DNA of 64,000 nucleotides from Nocardioides marinus (GCA_019801415.1 JAHVJD010000006.1:186001-250000); one strand, 5' to 3'; positions 8,788-17,769 are shown, counted from the first letter of the stretch. The notes: a model not told the origin generated them from the letters alone. Program-made: numbers and translations.

Positions 8788-10566
8788 ATGCTTCTCGATC
8801 TCGGTTCCCATCAGCCTCAGGCCGCACTTCTTCTGGTGGCGGGTGTTTTCGGCTTGTTCTTGACCGAGCGTTTCGCGGCCGAGGTCACCGCACTTGGCGG
8901 TGTAGCGGTGGCGCTGGTGCTCGGCCTTGCAACCACGGACGATGTCCTGAAGGCGCTGAGCAACTCCGCCCCGGCAACCATCGGTGCGATGTTTGTGCTG
9001 AGCGCCGCGTTGGTGCGGACCGGAGTGCTTGAAGCCGTTGCCGAGACACTTGGACGAGGCATGTTGCTGCGCCCGAAGCGAACGATTGTCCTTTTCTTCG
9101 CCCTTGCGGCTGTCGCTTCGGCGTTCATGAACAATACACCGGTGCTGATGATCCTGATCCCGGTGGTCTTTGGCATTGCTCGCCAGCTTGGGGCCAGCGC
9201 TTCACGCTACCTCATGCCGCTGAGTTTTGTCGTCATCATGGGCGGCACATGCACCTTGATCGGCACATCGACCAATATCCTGGTGGACGGGGTCGCCCGC
9301 GACCTCGATCTCGCTCCATTCACGCTGTTCGAAATTGCCCCGCTCGGTCTTGCGCTGGCGCTCGTGGGCAGCTGCTATCTCGCGCTCGCTGCTCCGCGTC
9401 TGTTGCCGGAGCGGACGGCAACCGCCAAGATGCACGCCCCGCATAGCAGCCGGTCCTGGCGCATCGAACTTTTCGTGCCTGCGGCTTCGCCCTTGATCGG
9501 CCGCAAGGCTAGCGATGTTGCCGATTTCAAGCGCAGCACCACGCGGTTGGTAGATCTCATCCGGGACGATTTCTCGCTGCGACACGACCTTCAGAACGCG
9601 GTCCTGCGAGCGGGTGATCGGGTTATAGTGCATGCGTCAGACAGCGAGGTGGTCGGGTTTCGTGAAAAAGGTGCTCGGGGGCTTGTCATCCCGGGGCTGG
9701 AATCTGCGATTGCCCAGCGTCATCAGGTCATTGAGGTCCTGGTGAAGGACCGCAAGGGAAGCTTCGCAGAGCTCGGTTGGCGGCGTAGCCACGGGGTCTA
9801 TCCGATTGCTTTGCATCGGAGGGGCAGCGCGCTGGACCTGCGTGATGAAAGCTTGCATTTGCAGCCCGGAGACACGGTGCTCCTTGATGGGCGGGAAGAG
9901 GACATTGCCCGCCTCGCTCGGGAAGAGGATCTGATCCTTCTCGCGCCGCTCCAGGCGCGCGCGTTTCGGCGCAGCAAGGCACCGATCGCGCTGGCGGTTC
10001 TGACACTGGTGGTGCTGGGGGCGGCGCTCAATCTTGCGCCAATCCTGCCGCTGGCGATCATCGGCGCGGCGGTCGTCCTGCTGACCCGCTGCGTCGAACC
10101 GGACGAGGGTATCGGCGCCATAGACGGTCGCCTGCTTCTGCTGATCGTCTGCATGCTGGTGCTGGGAACAGCGATGGAGCGCAGCGGTGCCATGGCCCTG
10201 ATCGTCGACGGGCTGTCAGGGCCGCTGACACAGCTGAGCCCCGTCCTCGCGCTGGCGCTGATATACGCGGCAACCTCGGTGCTGACCGAGGTGGTTACCA
10301 ACAATGCCGTGGCGGTGATCATGACCCCGATTGCCGTCGGCGTCGCCGGTGCGCTGGGACTCGATCCCCGTGCCTTTGTCGTGGTCGTGATGTTCGGTGC
10401 CAGTGCCAGCTTTGCTACCCCCATCGGCTACCAGACCAACACGATGGTCTACAACGCTGGCGGCTACCGCTTTGGCGACTTCCTTCGGTTGGGCCTGCCG
10501 ATGAACATCCTGGCCGGGCTGGTGACGGTCCTGCTTGCCCCGGTGATCTGGCCGTTGCAGCCCTGA
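8788..10566 (+). CDS. SLC13 (DASS) family permease with two central RCK_C domains
   Basis: A 592-residue transporter. Membrane segments at residues 1-200 and 395-592 flank a soluble middle region that reads as two consecutive TrkA-C/RCK_C domains (about 220-300 and 310-390, each with a GDRVIVHAS or GDTVLLDGR strand). Repeated NNTPV/NNAVAV motifs with GTSTNILVDG and GYQTNTMVY are the paired SLC13 signatures that bind anion and sodium. Family members carry sulfate, dicarboxylates or related anions; the RCK_C-containing subgroup is often annotated as sulfate or thiosulfate related, but the substrate cannot be set here. It is convergent, 3 bases apart, with the Na+/Ca2+ antiporter. Confidence 0.88.
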   Translation: MLLDLGSHQPQAALLLVAGVFGLFLTERFAAEVTALGGVAVALVLGLATTDDVLKALSNSAPATIGAMFVLSAALVRTGVLEAVAETLGRGMLLRPKRTIVLFFALAAVASAFMNNTPVLMILIPVVFGIARQLGASASRYLMPLSFVVIMGGTCTLIGTSTNILVDGVARDLDLAPFTLFEIAPLGLALALVGSCYLALAAPRLLPERTATAKMHAPHSSRSWRIELFVPAASPLIGRKASDVADFKRSTTRLVDLIRDDFSLRHDLQNAVLRAGDRVIVHASDSEVVGFREKGARGLVIPGLESAIAQRHQVIEVLVKDRKGSFAELGWRRSHGVYPIALHRRGSALDLRDESLHLQPGDTVLLDGREEDIARLAREEDLILLAPLQARAFRRSKAPIALAVLTLVVLGAALNLAPILPLAIIGAAVVLLTRCVEPDEGIGAIDGRLLLLIVCMLVLGTAMERSGAMALIVDGLSGPLTQLSPVLALALIYAATSVLTEVVTNNAVAVIMTPIAVGVAGALGLDPRAFVVVVMFGASASFATPIGYQTNTMVYNAGGYRFGDFLRLGLPMNILAGLVTVLLAPVIWPLQP

Positions 10567-10569
10567 AGG

Positions 10570-11544
10570 TCATGGCCAGAGCAGCCAGAGATAACCGCCG
10601 TAGCCCGCCAGCAGCACCAGTCCCTCCCGGCGGCTGACCCGGCGCCCGGTTGCGGCAAAGAAAACCAAAACGGCACTGACTCCGACCATCAGTGGCGCAT
10701 CGAGCCTCACGATCTCGTCAGGGACCGCGCCCGGCGCGATCAGCGCTGTCGTGCCGCCGATGCCGAGGATGTTGTAGATGTTGGAGCCGACGATATTGCC
10801 GAATGCCACATCGCCCTGACGCCGCACCGCCGCAATCACCGAGGTCACCAACTCCGGCAGGGAGGTGCCGACCGCGACGATGGTCAGCCCGATCACCGTC
10901 TCGCCGATGCCGCTGGCGCGGGCCAGCGCCACCGCCCCGCTGACCAGCAGCGCGCCGCCAAGCACCACCAGCGCGAGCCCGGCAAGGGCGAGCAGCAACG
11001 GCAGGAAAAGTGTTTGGCGCGGCGAAGGGCGGCCAAGGCCGGGGTCGGCCTGCAGCAAGGCGGCGCTTTTGTCATGGATCGCCCCCTGTGCGCCGGTGGC
11101 GCGCTCCTGCCGGATGACAATGGCGATATAGGCGGCCAGGGCAATGGCGAACACCGCGCCGAGAAGGCGGCCCATGGGCAGCAGGGCGGCCAGCACGGCA
11201 AAGCCCAGAGCCACGCCAAGCATCAGGGCGGCGTCGCGCCGCAGCGCGGCTTCGGCGACGATGACCGGGCAGATCAGCGCCGAAACGCCCCCGATTAACA
11301 GGATGTTCGCGATGTTGGAGCCGACGATATTGCCATAGGCGATGCCCGGCGATCCGGCGAGACCGGCCTGCACTGACGTCACCAGTTCCGGCATTGAGGT
11401 TCCGAACCCGACAAGCGTCAGCCCGATGACCAGCGGCGACACGCCCAGCCGCTCCGCAGCCTGTACCGCGCCACGCACCAGCAGCTCGCCGCCAACCACC
11501 AGCAGGAAAAAACCGCCGATCAGGAGCCCCAAAGTCTCGGTCAT
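10570..11544 (-). CDS. Calcium/sodium antiporter (CaCA family, YrbG-like)
   Basis: A 324-residue membrane protein made of two inverted repeats of about five helices. Each repeat carries the alpha-repeat motif: GFGTSMPELVTSVQA with GNIVGSNIANI in the first half, and AVGTSLPELVTSVIAA with GNIVGSNIYNI in the second. The acidic residues in the two PELVTS motifs are the ion ligands in this family. A weakly conserved cytoplasmic loop lies near residue 150. It would exchange cytosolic Ca2+ for Na+ at the inner membrane. The gene stands alone, transcribed towards the SLC13 permease. Confidence 0.92.
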   Translation of the reverse strand: MTETLGLLIGGFFLLVVGGELLVRGAVQAAERLGVSPLVIGLTLVGFGTSMPELVTSVQAGLAGSPGIAYGNIVGSNIANILLIGGVSALICPVIVAEAALRRDAALMLGVALGFAVLAALLPMGRLLGAVFAIALAAYIAIVIRQERATGAQGAIHDKSAALLQADPGLGRPSPRQTLFLPLLLALAGLALVVLGGALLVSGAVALARASGIGETVIGLTIVAVGTSLPELVTSVIAAVRRQGDVAFGNIVGSNIYNILGIGGTTALIAPGAVPDEIVRLDAPLMVGVSAVLVFFAATGRRVSRREGLVLLAGYGGYLWLLWP

Positions 11545-12146
11545 GTCATACTCCGACGATGTTCGATCAACGCATAGCCGTGCAAGTGGCGACCCGGATG
11601 ATGGTCTTCAAGCCCCCGGCGATGCGCGGGTGGTGAAAGTTTAACGCACCTGGCAGATTTCTATCGACGCGGGTCCCGATGTCAGCCCCGTAGTGTTTCA
11701 AGTCCCATGGTGGTGTCATGCCCCTACACCAGCGTTTAGGCGGAAGAGTCTTTCCCGACTGCCAGTTCAATCGGAATTACAAAGGGTGGAAAAGCATCTC
11801 TTTGCGCAGTTCGGCCAAATGGAAAGACCTGTTAGGTTGCGGTAGTTGCATCCAGTGGTCACCGCTGACTGTTGTCGTGCGACTAATTCTCGTCGCTTAT
11901 GGGGGGCCGTGATTTCGACGGCGAGTGCAATGCGAAGGATCGCCAAGGCGAAAGACTGCAAAGTCTTTGGGGCTCTGATATTTTGCGAAAGGTATCGCAA
12001 GAATGGGAGTTTAGGCTAGATTTATCCTATGGATTATGAAAACTCGGCTAAAGCCTCGGATCTCGCTCTGACACATCGCGCTGAGTACTTGGAATATTCG
12101 GCGCTGGTCGCAAAGGCGCTCTGAACTCACAAAGGGGACTTTGGGC
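11545..12146. other. Intergenic region upstream of the RsbQ-like gene, with two small inverted repeats
   Basis: No gene is supported in these 602 bases. Two inverted repeats are visible: AAAGACT/AGTCTTT (11951-11957 and 11962-11968) and TTGCGA/TCGCAA (11983-11988 and 11995-12000). Either could be a regulator site for the hydrolase-kinase operon that begins at 12147. The first 380 bases show nothing recognisable. Confidence 0.4.
11983..12000. promoter_or_regulatory. Inverted repeat upstream of the hydrolase-kinase operon
   Basis: Arms TTGCGA (11983-11988) and TCGCAA (11995-12000) with a 6-base spacer lie about 147 bases before the RsbQ-like start. The geometry suits a dimeric repressor or activator. 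Assignment as an operator is inference. Confidence 0.3.
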
Positions 12147-12947
12147 ATGATTGCGCGTAACAGGGTTGTCACGACCGGTGTGGCCGATGGTCGGCCCCTT
12201 GTTTTCATTCACGGCTTTGGTTGTGATCAGTCCATGTGGCGGCAGGTCGTGCCGAGTCTCGCCGACGACTTCCGCATTGTGACCTACGATCTGACGGGCA
12301 TGGGGCAGTCGGATCTTTCCGCCTACGACCCTGAACGCTACGCCGACCTTCAGGCGCATGCCCAGGACCTGCTGGACATCATCGATGAACTCGGGCTGGT
12401 ACAGCCGGTGGTGGTCGGACATTCCATTGGTGCCACCATTGCGCTGCTGGCGGCCAACCAGGAGCCGCAAAAGCTGTCCCGGCTCGTTCTGGTTTCTCCG
12501 ACGCCATGTTTCCTGAACGATGACGCACACGGGTATCACGGCGGTTTTTCACAAGAAGATCTTGAGGAGCTCATCTCGTTTCTGGACGAGAACCATCTGG
12601 GGTGGTCCGCCCAGATGGCACCGATGATCGCTGGTCAGCCGGCCGGTGCTCCGGCGGCTGACGAACTCACCAAGGGTTTCTGCCGCACCGACCCCGCCAT
12701 TGCGCAGCATTTCGGTCGTGTAACGTTCTTCGCGGATGAACGTTCGGCATTTGAAAAGGCAGCCTGCCCGTCCCTTATCCTGCATTGTGACGATGATGCC
12801 CTGGTGCCGATGCAGGTCGCGGAGTGGATGCGCGACCGAACGCCGGGCGCGACCCTGAAAGTGCTGAAGGCCACCGGTCACTGTCCGCATATGACCGTGT
12901 CGTCCGACGTGGTCGCGGCAATCCGCGATTATCTCAAAGCCATTTAA
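12147..12947 (+). CDS. RsbQ-like alpha/beta hydrolase (putative small-molecule sensor or co-regulator)
   Basis: A 266-residue single-domain alpha/beta hydrolase. Oxyanion HGFG lies at residues 22-25, nucleophile Ser93 in GHSIGA, catalytic Asp in the DDDALVP segment (215-221) and His245 in GHCPHM. The length, the DLTGMGQSD block and especially GHCPHM with a DYLKA tail match the RsbQ family, which also contains the plant KAI2/D14 receptors. RsbQ in Bacillus works with the PAS-phosphatase RsbP in energy-stress sensing. The ATG at 12147 has AAAGGGGA 8 bases upstream; an in-frame TTG at 12141 is less likely. Five bases after the stop begins a PAS-PAS-histidine kinase, so the hydrolase probably feeds a ligand or conformational signal to that kinase. 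This partnership is inferred from the RsbQ-RsbP precedent and operon structure. Confidence 0.88.
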   Translation: MIARNRVVTTGVADGRPLVFIHGFGCDQSMWRQVVPSLADDFRIVTYDLTGMGQSDLSAYDPERYADLQAHAQDLLDIIDELGLVQPVVVGHSIGATIALLAANQEPQKLSRLVLVSPTPCFLNDDAHGYHGGFSQEDLEELISFLDENHLGWSAQMAPMIAGQPAGAPAADELTKGFCRTDPAIAQHFGRVTFFADERSAFEKAACPSLILHCDDDALVPMQVAEWMRDRTPGATLKVLKATGHCPHMTVSSDVVAAIRDYLKAI

Positions 12948-12952
12948 GCGCC

Positions 12953-14281
12953 ATGTACGACAAAGAGGAGCTTCGCTCAGCTTTTGCGGAACTTTTGGAG
13001 GATGCGCCATGCGGGATCGTCGTGACTGACCCGGATGGACGGCTGCAATATGTCAACGAGACACTATCGCGGTGGTTGAACCTGCCGACCAATGGGGAAG
13101 AGCGTCCGCAACGCTTGCCGGAACTCATGACAGGCCCCGGGAAACTGTACTACGAGACACATCTGGCGCCGATGATGAGGTTGCAGGGGTTCGCCCGCGA
13201 GATTTCCTGTTCCATGAAGGTGCGGAACGGTTCCAACCTGCCCGTGTTGCTTAGCGGGGTGGCGCGACAGGATTCCGAAGGAAACCCTGTCCGCTTTGAC
13301 TATACAATTTTCGACGCCCGCGAACGCCGCCTGTACGAGGATCAATTGCGGGCGGCGCGGCGCGAGGCAGATGAGCTTGCGGCCATCGTTCGCACCTCGC
13401 CGAATGGCATCCTTCGTGTCGAGGAGGATGGTGTTATCCTGCGCTGGAACGCTGGTGCAGAGCGGCTTTTGGGGCGGAGCTTCGAGGCTGTTCAGGGGCT
13501 CCGCGTTCAGGATGAGATCCGGTTCGAAGAGGACCCGGACTGGTTTCCGAGGGCCGTCGAAACCTGCAAAAGCGCGCCGGAAGCCGTGTTCGAGACCGTC
13601 GACGGCAAGGGTCAGCACTTTGAGATCACCGTGGTGCCGATCCGGGAGCACGAGGTCGGACCGAAAAGAAATTACTCGATTGTTCTGCGTGACATATCGG
13701 CCCGCAAGAAGGCCGAACTAAGTCTGAAGGTCGCGATGAACGAAATGAAGCACCGCATCAAGAATACCCTTGCGGTGGTCGCGGGTATGGCTAAGCAAAC
13801 CCTTCCGGGAGAATTCCGTGCAAGCTTCATCGGTCGGCTTCAGGCCATGTCCAAGGCACATGATATCCTCACAAGTGAGGATCATAAATCTGCGGATCTT
13901 ATGGAGCTGCTCACGCTGACCGCGGATGAGGCCGGGGGGGCACAACGTTTTCGCATCAAGGGTATCACCGCGATGCTCCCATCCGAGCAGGTGACAAGCC
14001 TGTCGATGGCCCTGCACGAGCTGACGACCAACGCTCTCAAATATGGCGCGCTGTCTGAGCCTGAAGGCTATGTCGAGGTGACCTGCGAAAAGATTGAAGA
14101 CACGGGCGATTTGCTGCGGCTGGTCTGGCAGGAATGCAAAGGCCCTCCCGTCGTCACGCCAACGCGCAGAGGCTTCGGAAGCAAGATGATCGACACGATC
14201 TTGAAGTTTGATCTCGGCGGGGAGGTGGAGGTTGACTACCGATCCGACGGGCTTCGGTGCGTTATTACGTTCCGCGTCTGA
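12953..14281 (+). CDS. PAS-PAS-HWE family sensor histidine kinase
   Basis: A 442-residue soluble kinase with no membrane segment. PAS 1 spans about residues 8-120 (APCGIVVTDPDGRLQYVN), PAS 2 about 140-250 (SPNGILRVEEDGVILRWN), and a PAC-like ISARKKAE linker leads to the phospho-acceptor His267 in MKHRIKNTLAVVAGMAKQT. The ATPase region carries HELTTNALKYGALS at about 355-368 and a GFGSKMI lid, the signature of HWE kinases, which are common in alphaproteobacteria and often act on stress-response phosphorelays. The frame is open further upstream, inside the hydrolase gene, but ATG 12953 directly after the hydrolase stop gives a normal PAS start. No response regulator or anti-anti-sigma gene is adjacent. 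Confidence 0.9.
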   Translation: MYDKEELRSAFAELLEDAPCGIVVTDPDGRLQYVNETLSRWLNLPTNGEERPQRLPELMTGPGKLYYETHLAPMMRLQGFAREISCSMKVRNGSNLPVLLSGVARQDSEGNPVRFDYTIFDARERRLYEDQLRAARREADELAAIVRTSPNGILRVEEDGVILRWNAGAERLLGRSFEAVQGLRVQDEIRFEEDPDWFPRAVETCKSAPEAVFETVDGKGQHFEITVVPIREHEVGPKRNYSIVLRDISARKKAELSLKVAMNEMKHRIKNTLAVVAGMAKQTLPGEFRASFIGRLQAMSKAHDILTSEDHKSADLMELLTLTADEAGGAQRFRIKGITAMLPSEQVTSLSMALHELTTNALKYGALSEPEGYVEVTCEKIEDTGDLLRLVWQECKGPPVVTPTRRGFGSKMIDTILKFDLGGEVEVDYRSDGLRCVITFRV

Positions 14282-14423
14282 GATTGGCACCTGTGCGCCT
14301 GATTGAGGGATGTGGTTTGCGCGGGAGGAAAACATCGCCGCGCTCTGCCGTCGACACCCTGATCGGGTCTGGAACCGCGGTCAAAGGCTGTGTCGTCGTG
14401 TGTGGACCCGGGAAGAGACGCGT

Positions 14424-14450
14424 TTCGCCGGGCCTGCCAGACCCGGCGAA
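14424..14450. terminator. Hairpin between convergent kinase and BCCT genes
   Basis: A 9-bp perfect stem (TTCGCCGGG 14424-14432, CCCGGCGAA 14442-14450) with a 9-base loop lies between the kinase end and the BCCT end. The following bases are only weakly T-rich. It is a likely bidirectional terminator. Confidence 0.45.
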
Positions 14451-14474
14451 GTTCGTTCCAGACAGATGCGCGAC

Positions 14475-16169
14475 TTAGGCGGTCATGTCCTGAGTCATGT
14501 GAGTGCCATCGGGGGTCGGGGCCGGCTCGACGACCATCGGTGACGCCGTCGGGTCGTCGAGCAGCGATTTACAGAGCCCCCAGACCATCGCGATGATCAG
14601 GAAGGAAATCGGAAACGCGGTCGCAATCAGCGCCGTCTGGAGGGCGCTCAGCCCGCCCGACATCAACAACGCGATGGCGGTTGCGCCGATCCCGGCTCCC
14701 CAAATAACGCGGAACTTGTTCGGCGGGTTTTCGTCACCCATCGACAGCATGGTGGTGATCACCAGCGTGCCGGAATCCGCCGAGGTCACGAACCAGCTGA
14801 CCAGCAGCACCGTCGCCAGCAAGGACAGGGGCCACGCGGTCCAGCTCATGTCGCCCATCCAGGAGGTCTGCCCGATATTGGCGATGGTCCCGTACAGCGC
14901 CCCGGGCAGTTCCCAGTTGCGGACGGTGGCAATGATGCCTGCGCCGCCTTCCGCCGCCGGGCCGCCCGCCATGTGCATCTCTTGCCAGATCGCGGTGCCG
15001 CCGAAGATGCACAGCCAGAAGAATACCGCCGCCGTGGGCACGCACAGCACCCCGACCATGAACTCACGGATGGTCCGGCCATAGGAAATACGGGCAATGA
15101 AAATGCCGACCAAAGGTGCCCAGGCGATCCACCAGCCCCAGTAGAAGATGGTCCAGCCACCCTGCCAGGCGACATCTGCCTCTTCGGTTGCGGTCCAGAA
15201 GCCCATCGGAATGAAATTCCACAGGTAGTCCCCGACCGAGGTGATGAAGAACGCCAGCAGCCATTTCGCTGGTCCCAGCACCACAAAGGCCAGCAGCAGC
15301 GCGATCGACAACCAGATGTTCCATTCGGAGATGAACCGGATGCCACGCGCCACGCCGGACACGGTCGAGGCGGTGGCAATGACCGACACGATCACGATCA
15401 GCACGATCTTCAGGGTCAGCGTCACCTCCAGACCGAACAACACGTTCAGCCCGGTGGCGATCTGGGTCGACCCCAGCCCCAGCGAGGTCGCAATGCCGAA
15501 GACGGAACCGAACACCGCCAGCAGATCCACCAGGTGCCCCCAGGGGCCATAGATCCGCTCGCCAAGGATCGGATACAGGGTCGAACGCATGGTCAGTGGC
15601 AGCTTCTTGCGGAACCCGAAATAGGCCAGGCACAGCCCGACCAGCACGTAGAGCGCCCAGCCATGGAAGCCCCAGTGGAAGAAGGCCACCCGCATCGCAT
15701 CCCGGGCGCGCAGCATGTCCATTTCGGTGTGGCCTGCCATATCGGCATGCGGGTTGTTCGGGTAGCCGAAAGCACCGGAGTTGTCGAAATAGAAGATCGG
15801 CTCAGCCACGCCGAAGAACAGAATGCCGACCCCGATCCCGGCCGAAAACAGCATCGCGAACCAGCTGAAATTACCGAATTCTGGGCGCGAGTCGTCCTCG
15901 CCCAGCCGCAACTTGCCGAACTTTGAGGCCATCAGCCAGAAACAGAAGAACATGACGCCAATCAGCAGCGAAATATAGTACCAGCTGAACCAGTCTTCGA
16001 TCCAGGCGCGGACCGTTTTGTACAGGTCGGCCGCCAGATCGACATTCAAGACCGTAAAAATCACAAAAAAGACGATCATCGCTTTGGATGCCGTCCCCAT
16101 CCCCGGATGCAGCCCGGCAAAGAAGCCGGACTTCGCCACCAGGCGGCTGTTGGGGTTGCTTTCAGACAT
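14475..16169 (-). CDS. BCCT-family transporter, probably for carnitine or betaine
   Basis: A 564-residue protein with about 12 membrane segments. The family signature is clear in YWGWWIAWAPLVGIFIARIS-like sequence near residue 340, with an aromatic substrate box and a preceding GGW. Other BCCT landmarks are GIGVGILFFGVAEP near residue 115 and an HWGFHGW block near 170. BCCT carriers move quaternary amines by ion symport or by exchange. The gene is the last of a minus-strand cluster encoding L-carnitine breakdown, so carnitine (or gamma-butyrobetaine/glycine betaine) is the likely substrate. A GGGAGG site lies 6 bases before the ATG. The 178-base gap to the dehydrogenase holds three hairpins, suggesting its level is adjusted separately. 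Confidence 0.92.
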   Translation of the reverse strand: MSESNPNSRLVAKSGFFAGLHPGMGTASKAMIVFFVIFTVLNVDLAADLYKTVRAWIEDWFSWYYISLLIGVMFFCFWLMASKFGKLRLGEDDSRPEFGNFSWFAMLFSAGIGVGILFFGVAEPIFYFDNSGAFGYPNNPHADMAGHTEMDMLRARDAMRVAFFHWGFHGWALYVLVGLCLAYFGFRKKLPLTMRSTLYPILGERIYGPWGHLVDLLAVFGSVFGIATSLGLGSTQIATGLNVLFGLEVTLTLKIVLIVIVSVIATASTVSGVARGIRFISEWNIWLSIALLLAFVVLGPAKWLLAFFITSVGDYLWNFIPMGFWTATEEADVAWQGGWTIFYWGWWIAWAPLVGIFIARISYGRTIREFMVGVLCVPTAAVFFWLCIFGGTAIWQEMHMAGGPAAEGGAGIIATVRNWELPGALYGTIANIGQTSWMGDMSWTAWPLSLLATVLLVSWFVTSADSGTLVITTMLSMGDENPPNKFRVIWGAGIGATAIALLMSGGLSALQTALIATAFPISFLIIAMVWGLCKSLLDDPTASPMVVEPAPTPDGTHMTQDMTA

Positions 16170-16199
16170 TGTGGCCTCCCTTGACCTTTTGCTTTGCTG

Positions 16200-16340
16200 C
16201 CCGAGGTCTTCTGCCTCGGGTCTGCCCGACTTTCGGACCAGAAATTCGCCGTCCCCTGCGGCCTCAGTTCAAGAATGCGGGCCGGATTGGGGAGGGGGTC
16301 CGGCCCGCAAAGGAAGACCGGCAGTCTGCACACTGCCGGT
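16200..16340. promoter_or_regulatory. Three hairpins in the gap between carnitine dehydrogenase and BCCT genes
   Basis: Perfect inverted repeats occur at 16200-16206/16214-16220 (CCCGAGG), 16277-16286/16299-16308 (GCGGGCCGGA) and 16317-16325/16332-16340 (ACCGGCAGT). Read on the minus strand they follow the dehydrogenase stop. A partial terminator or an RNA-processing/stability element is the likely role; no long T-run follows any of them. Confidence 0.5.
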
Positions 16341-16347
16341 TTCCAAT

Positions 16348-17769
16348 TCATCCCCGCTGGCCGACGTGGCGTCCGACGCCGTCGGGCAGCGGAAACCCGG
16401 CGTGCGCGCCAGCAAAGCTGGCCAGCTTGTCAGCGACCCGGGGTGACGGCAGCGAGGTGCCGCGTGCGTTCAGGTCCATGTGCAGCAGCAGCGTCTCCAC
16501 CGTCGCCGCCAGTTTTCCTTCGGGACCGAACAGCCTGTGGAACAGGTGCATCTTCTTGCCGGTCCCCTGCAGCACCTGGGTGGTCACGGTCAAAGCATCG
16601 CCCTCGTGCAACTCATCCAGATAACGGACGTGGTTCTCGACGGTGAAATAACTGCCGCCCTCGGCGATATACGCGGCATCGACGCCGATCATCTCCATGA
16701 AGCGGTCGGTGGCCTGGGCCGAGGCCTCGGTGTAATGCGCCTCGTTCATATGGCCATTGTAATCGGTCCAGCTCTGCGGAACCGTGCGGTTGACGGTTAC
16801 AGGCAGGTCCACTGCTTCCGGAACGGGCAGCGTTGCCTCATGCGCGGTGATGACACCGCCTGCTCCGCTGCCAGATTTCTTCAGCGCCCGCATCATGCCG
16901 ACCAGGTTGTCATCCCGCAGACGTTCCAATTCACGAATGGACATGTGGCCGGATTGGGCTTCCGATTGACCCGCGATCAGGTCGACCAGCTCTTCTGTGA
17001 ACTCCGGCACATCCATCAGCTTCGTCCAGGGCCATTCAAGCGCCGGGCCGAACTGCGCCAAGAAGTGCTTCATGCCCGCCTCGCCGCCAGCAATCCGGTA
17101 GGTCTCGAACAGGCCCATCTGCGCCCACCTGAGGCCAAAGCCCATGCGGATCGCCTCGTCCAGCTCTTCGGTGGTGCAGATGCCGTCCTTGATCAGCCAC
17201 AACCCCTCGCGCCAGACCGCTTCCAGCAGCCGGTCGGCAATATGCGCGTCGATCTCCTTGCGCACCGTGAGCGGGTACATGCCCACCTCACGCAACAGCT
17301 CCGAGGCCTGCGTGCAGGTGTCTGCATCGCCTACCAGCTCGACCAGCGGCAGCAGGTAGACCGGGTTGAACGGATGCGCGACCACGGCACGGGCACCTTC
17401 CGCGTTCAGCTCCGACGGCTTGAAGCCACTGGTGGACGAGCCGATCACCGCGCTGGCGGGTGCAAGGCTCTGGATCTGCGCGTGAATCTTGTGCTTCAGA
17501 TCCAGCCGCTCCGGCACGCTTTCCTGAACCCAGTCCACACCCGTTACCGCATCCGCCATATCCGCGTGGAAGGTCAGCGTACCTTCCGGCGGCAGCGCCT
17601 TGTCATAGAGCGACGGCAGGCTGCGGCGCGCATTGGCCAGGACTTCGCCGATCTTGCGTTCTGCGTCGGGGTCCGGATCGAACACCCGCACGTTCCAGCC
17701 GTTCAATAGGAACCGCGCGGCCCATCCGCCGCCGATGACGCCGCCGCCAATGATTGCTGCTGTTTTCAT
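16348..17769 (-). CDS. lcdH: L-carnitine dehydrogenase fused to a hot-dog thioesterase
   Basis: A 473-residue two-domain protein. Residues 1 to about 310 form a 3-hydroxyacyl-CoA-dehydrogenase-like unit: Rossmann GGGVIGGGWAARF at 8-20, SSTSGFKPSEL, and the HPFNPVYLLPLVEL motif carrying the catalytic His, with a glutamate-containing VQESVPE block. Residues about 325-460 form a 4HBT thioesterase (SWTDYNGHMNEAHYTEA). Family knowledge: carnitine 3-dehydrogenase oxidises L-carnitine to 3-dehydrocarnitine with NAD+, and rhizobial versions carry the same C-terminal extension; the thioesterase would release glycine betaine from betainyl-CoA. The neighbouring BKACE enzyme supplies the step between them. 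AGAGGAT lies 6 bases before the ATG. Confidence 0.92.
   Translation of the reverse strand: MKTAAIIGGGVIGGGWAARFLLNGWNVRVFDPDPDAERKIGEVLANARRSLPSLYDKALPPEGTLTFHADMADAVTGVDWVQESVPERLDLKHKIHAQIQSLAPASAVIGSSTSGFKPSELNAEGARAVVAHPFNPVYLLPLVELVGDADTCTQASELLREVGMYPLTVRKEIDAHIADRLLEAVWREGLWLIKDGICTTEELDEAIRMGFGLRWAQMGLFETYRIAGGEAGMKHFLAQFGPALEWPWTKLMDVPEFTEELVDLIAGQSEAQSGHMSIRELERLRDDNLVGMMRALKKSGSGAGGVITAHEATLPVPEAVDLPVTVNRTVPQSWTDYNGHMNEAHYTEASAQATDRFMEMIGVDAAYIAEGGSYFTVENHVRYLDELHEGDALTVTTQVLQGTGKKMHLFHRLFGPEGKLAATVETLLLHMDLNARGTSLPSPRVADKLASFAGAHAGFPLPDGVGRHVGQRG

Noticed and set aside
14973-15926. Long plus-strand open frame opposite the BCCT gene
   Set aside because: It is antisense to a gene with a full family signature and its translation is Gln/His/Arg-rich with no family match; typical of GC-rich DNA.
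16480-17709. Long plus-strand open frame opposite carnitine dehydrogenase
   Set aside because: Antisense to a clearly recognised fused enzyme, no plausible family motifs.
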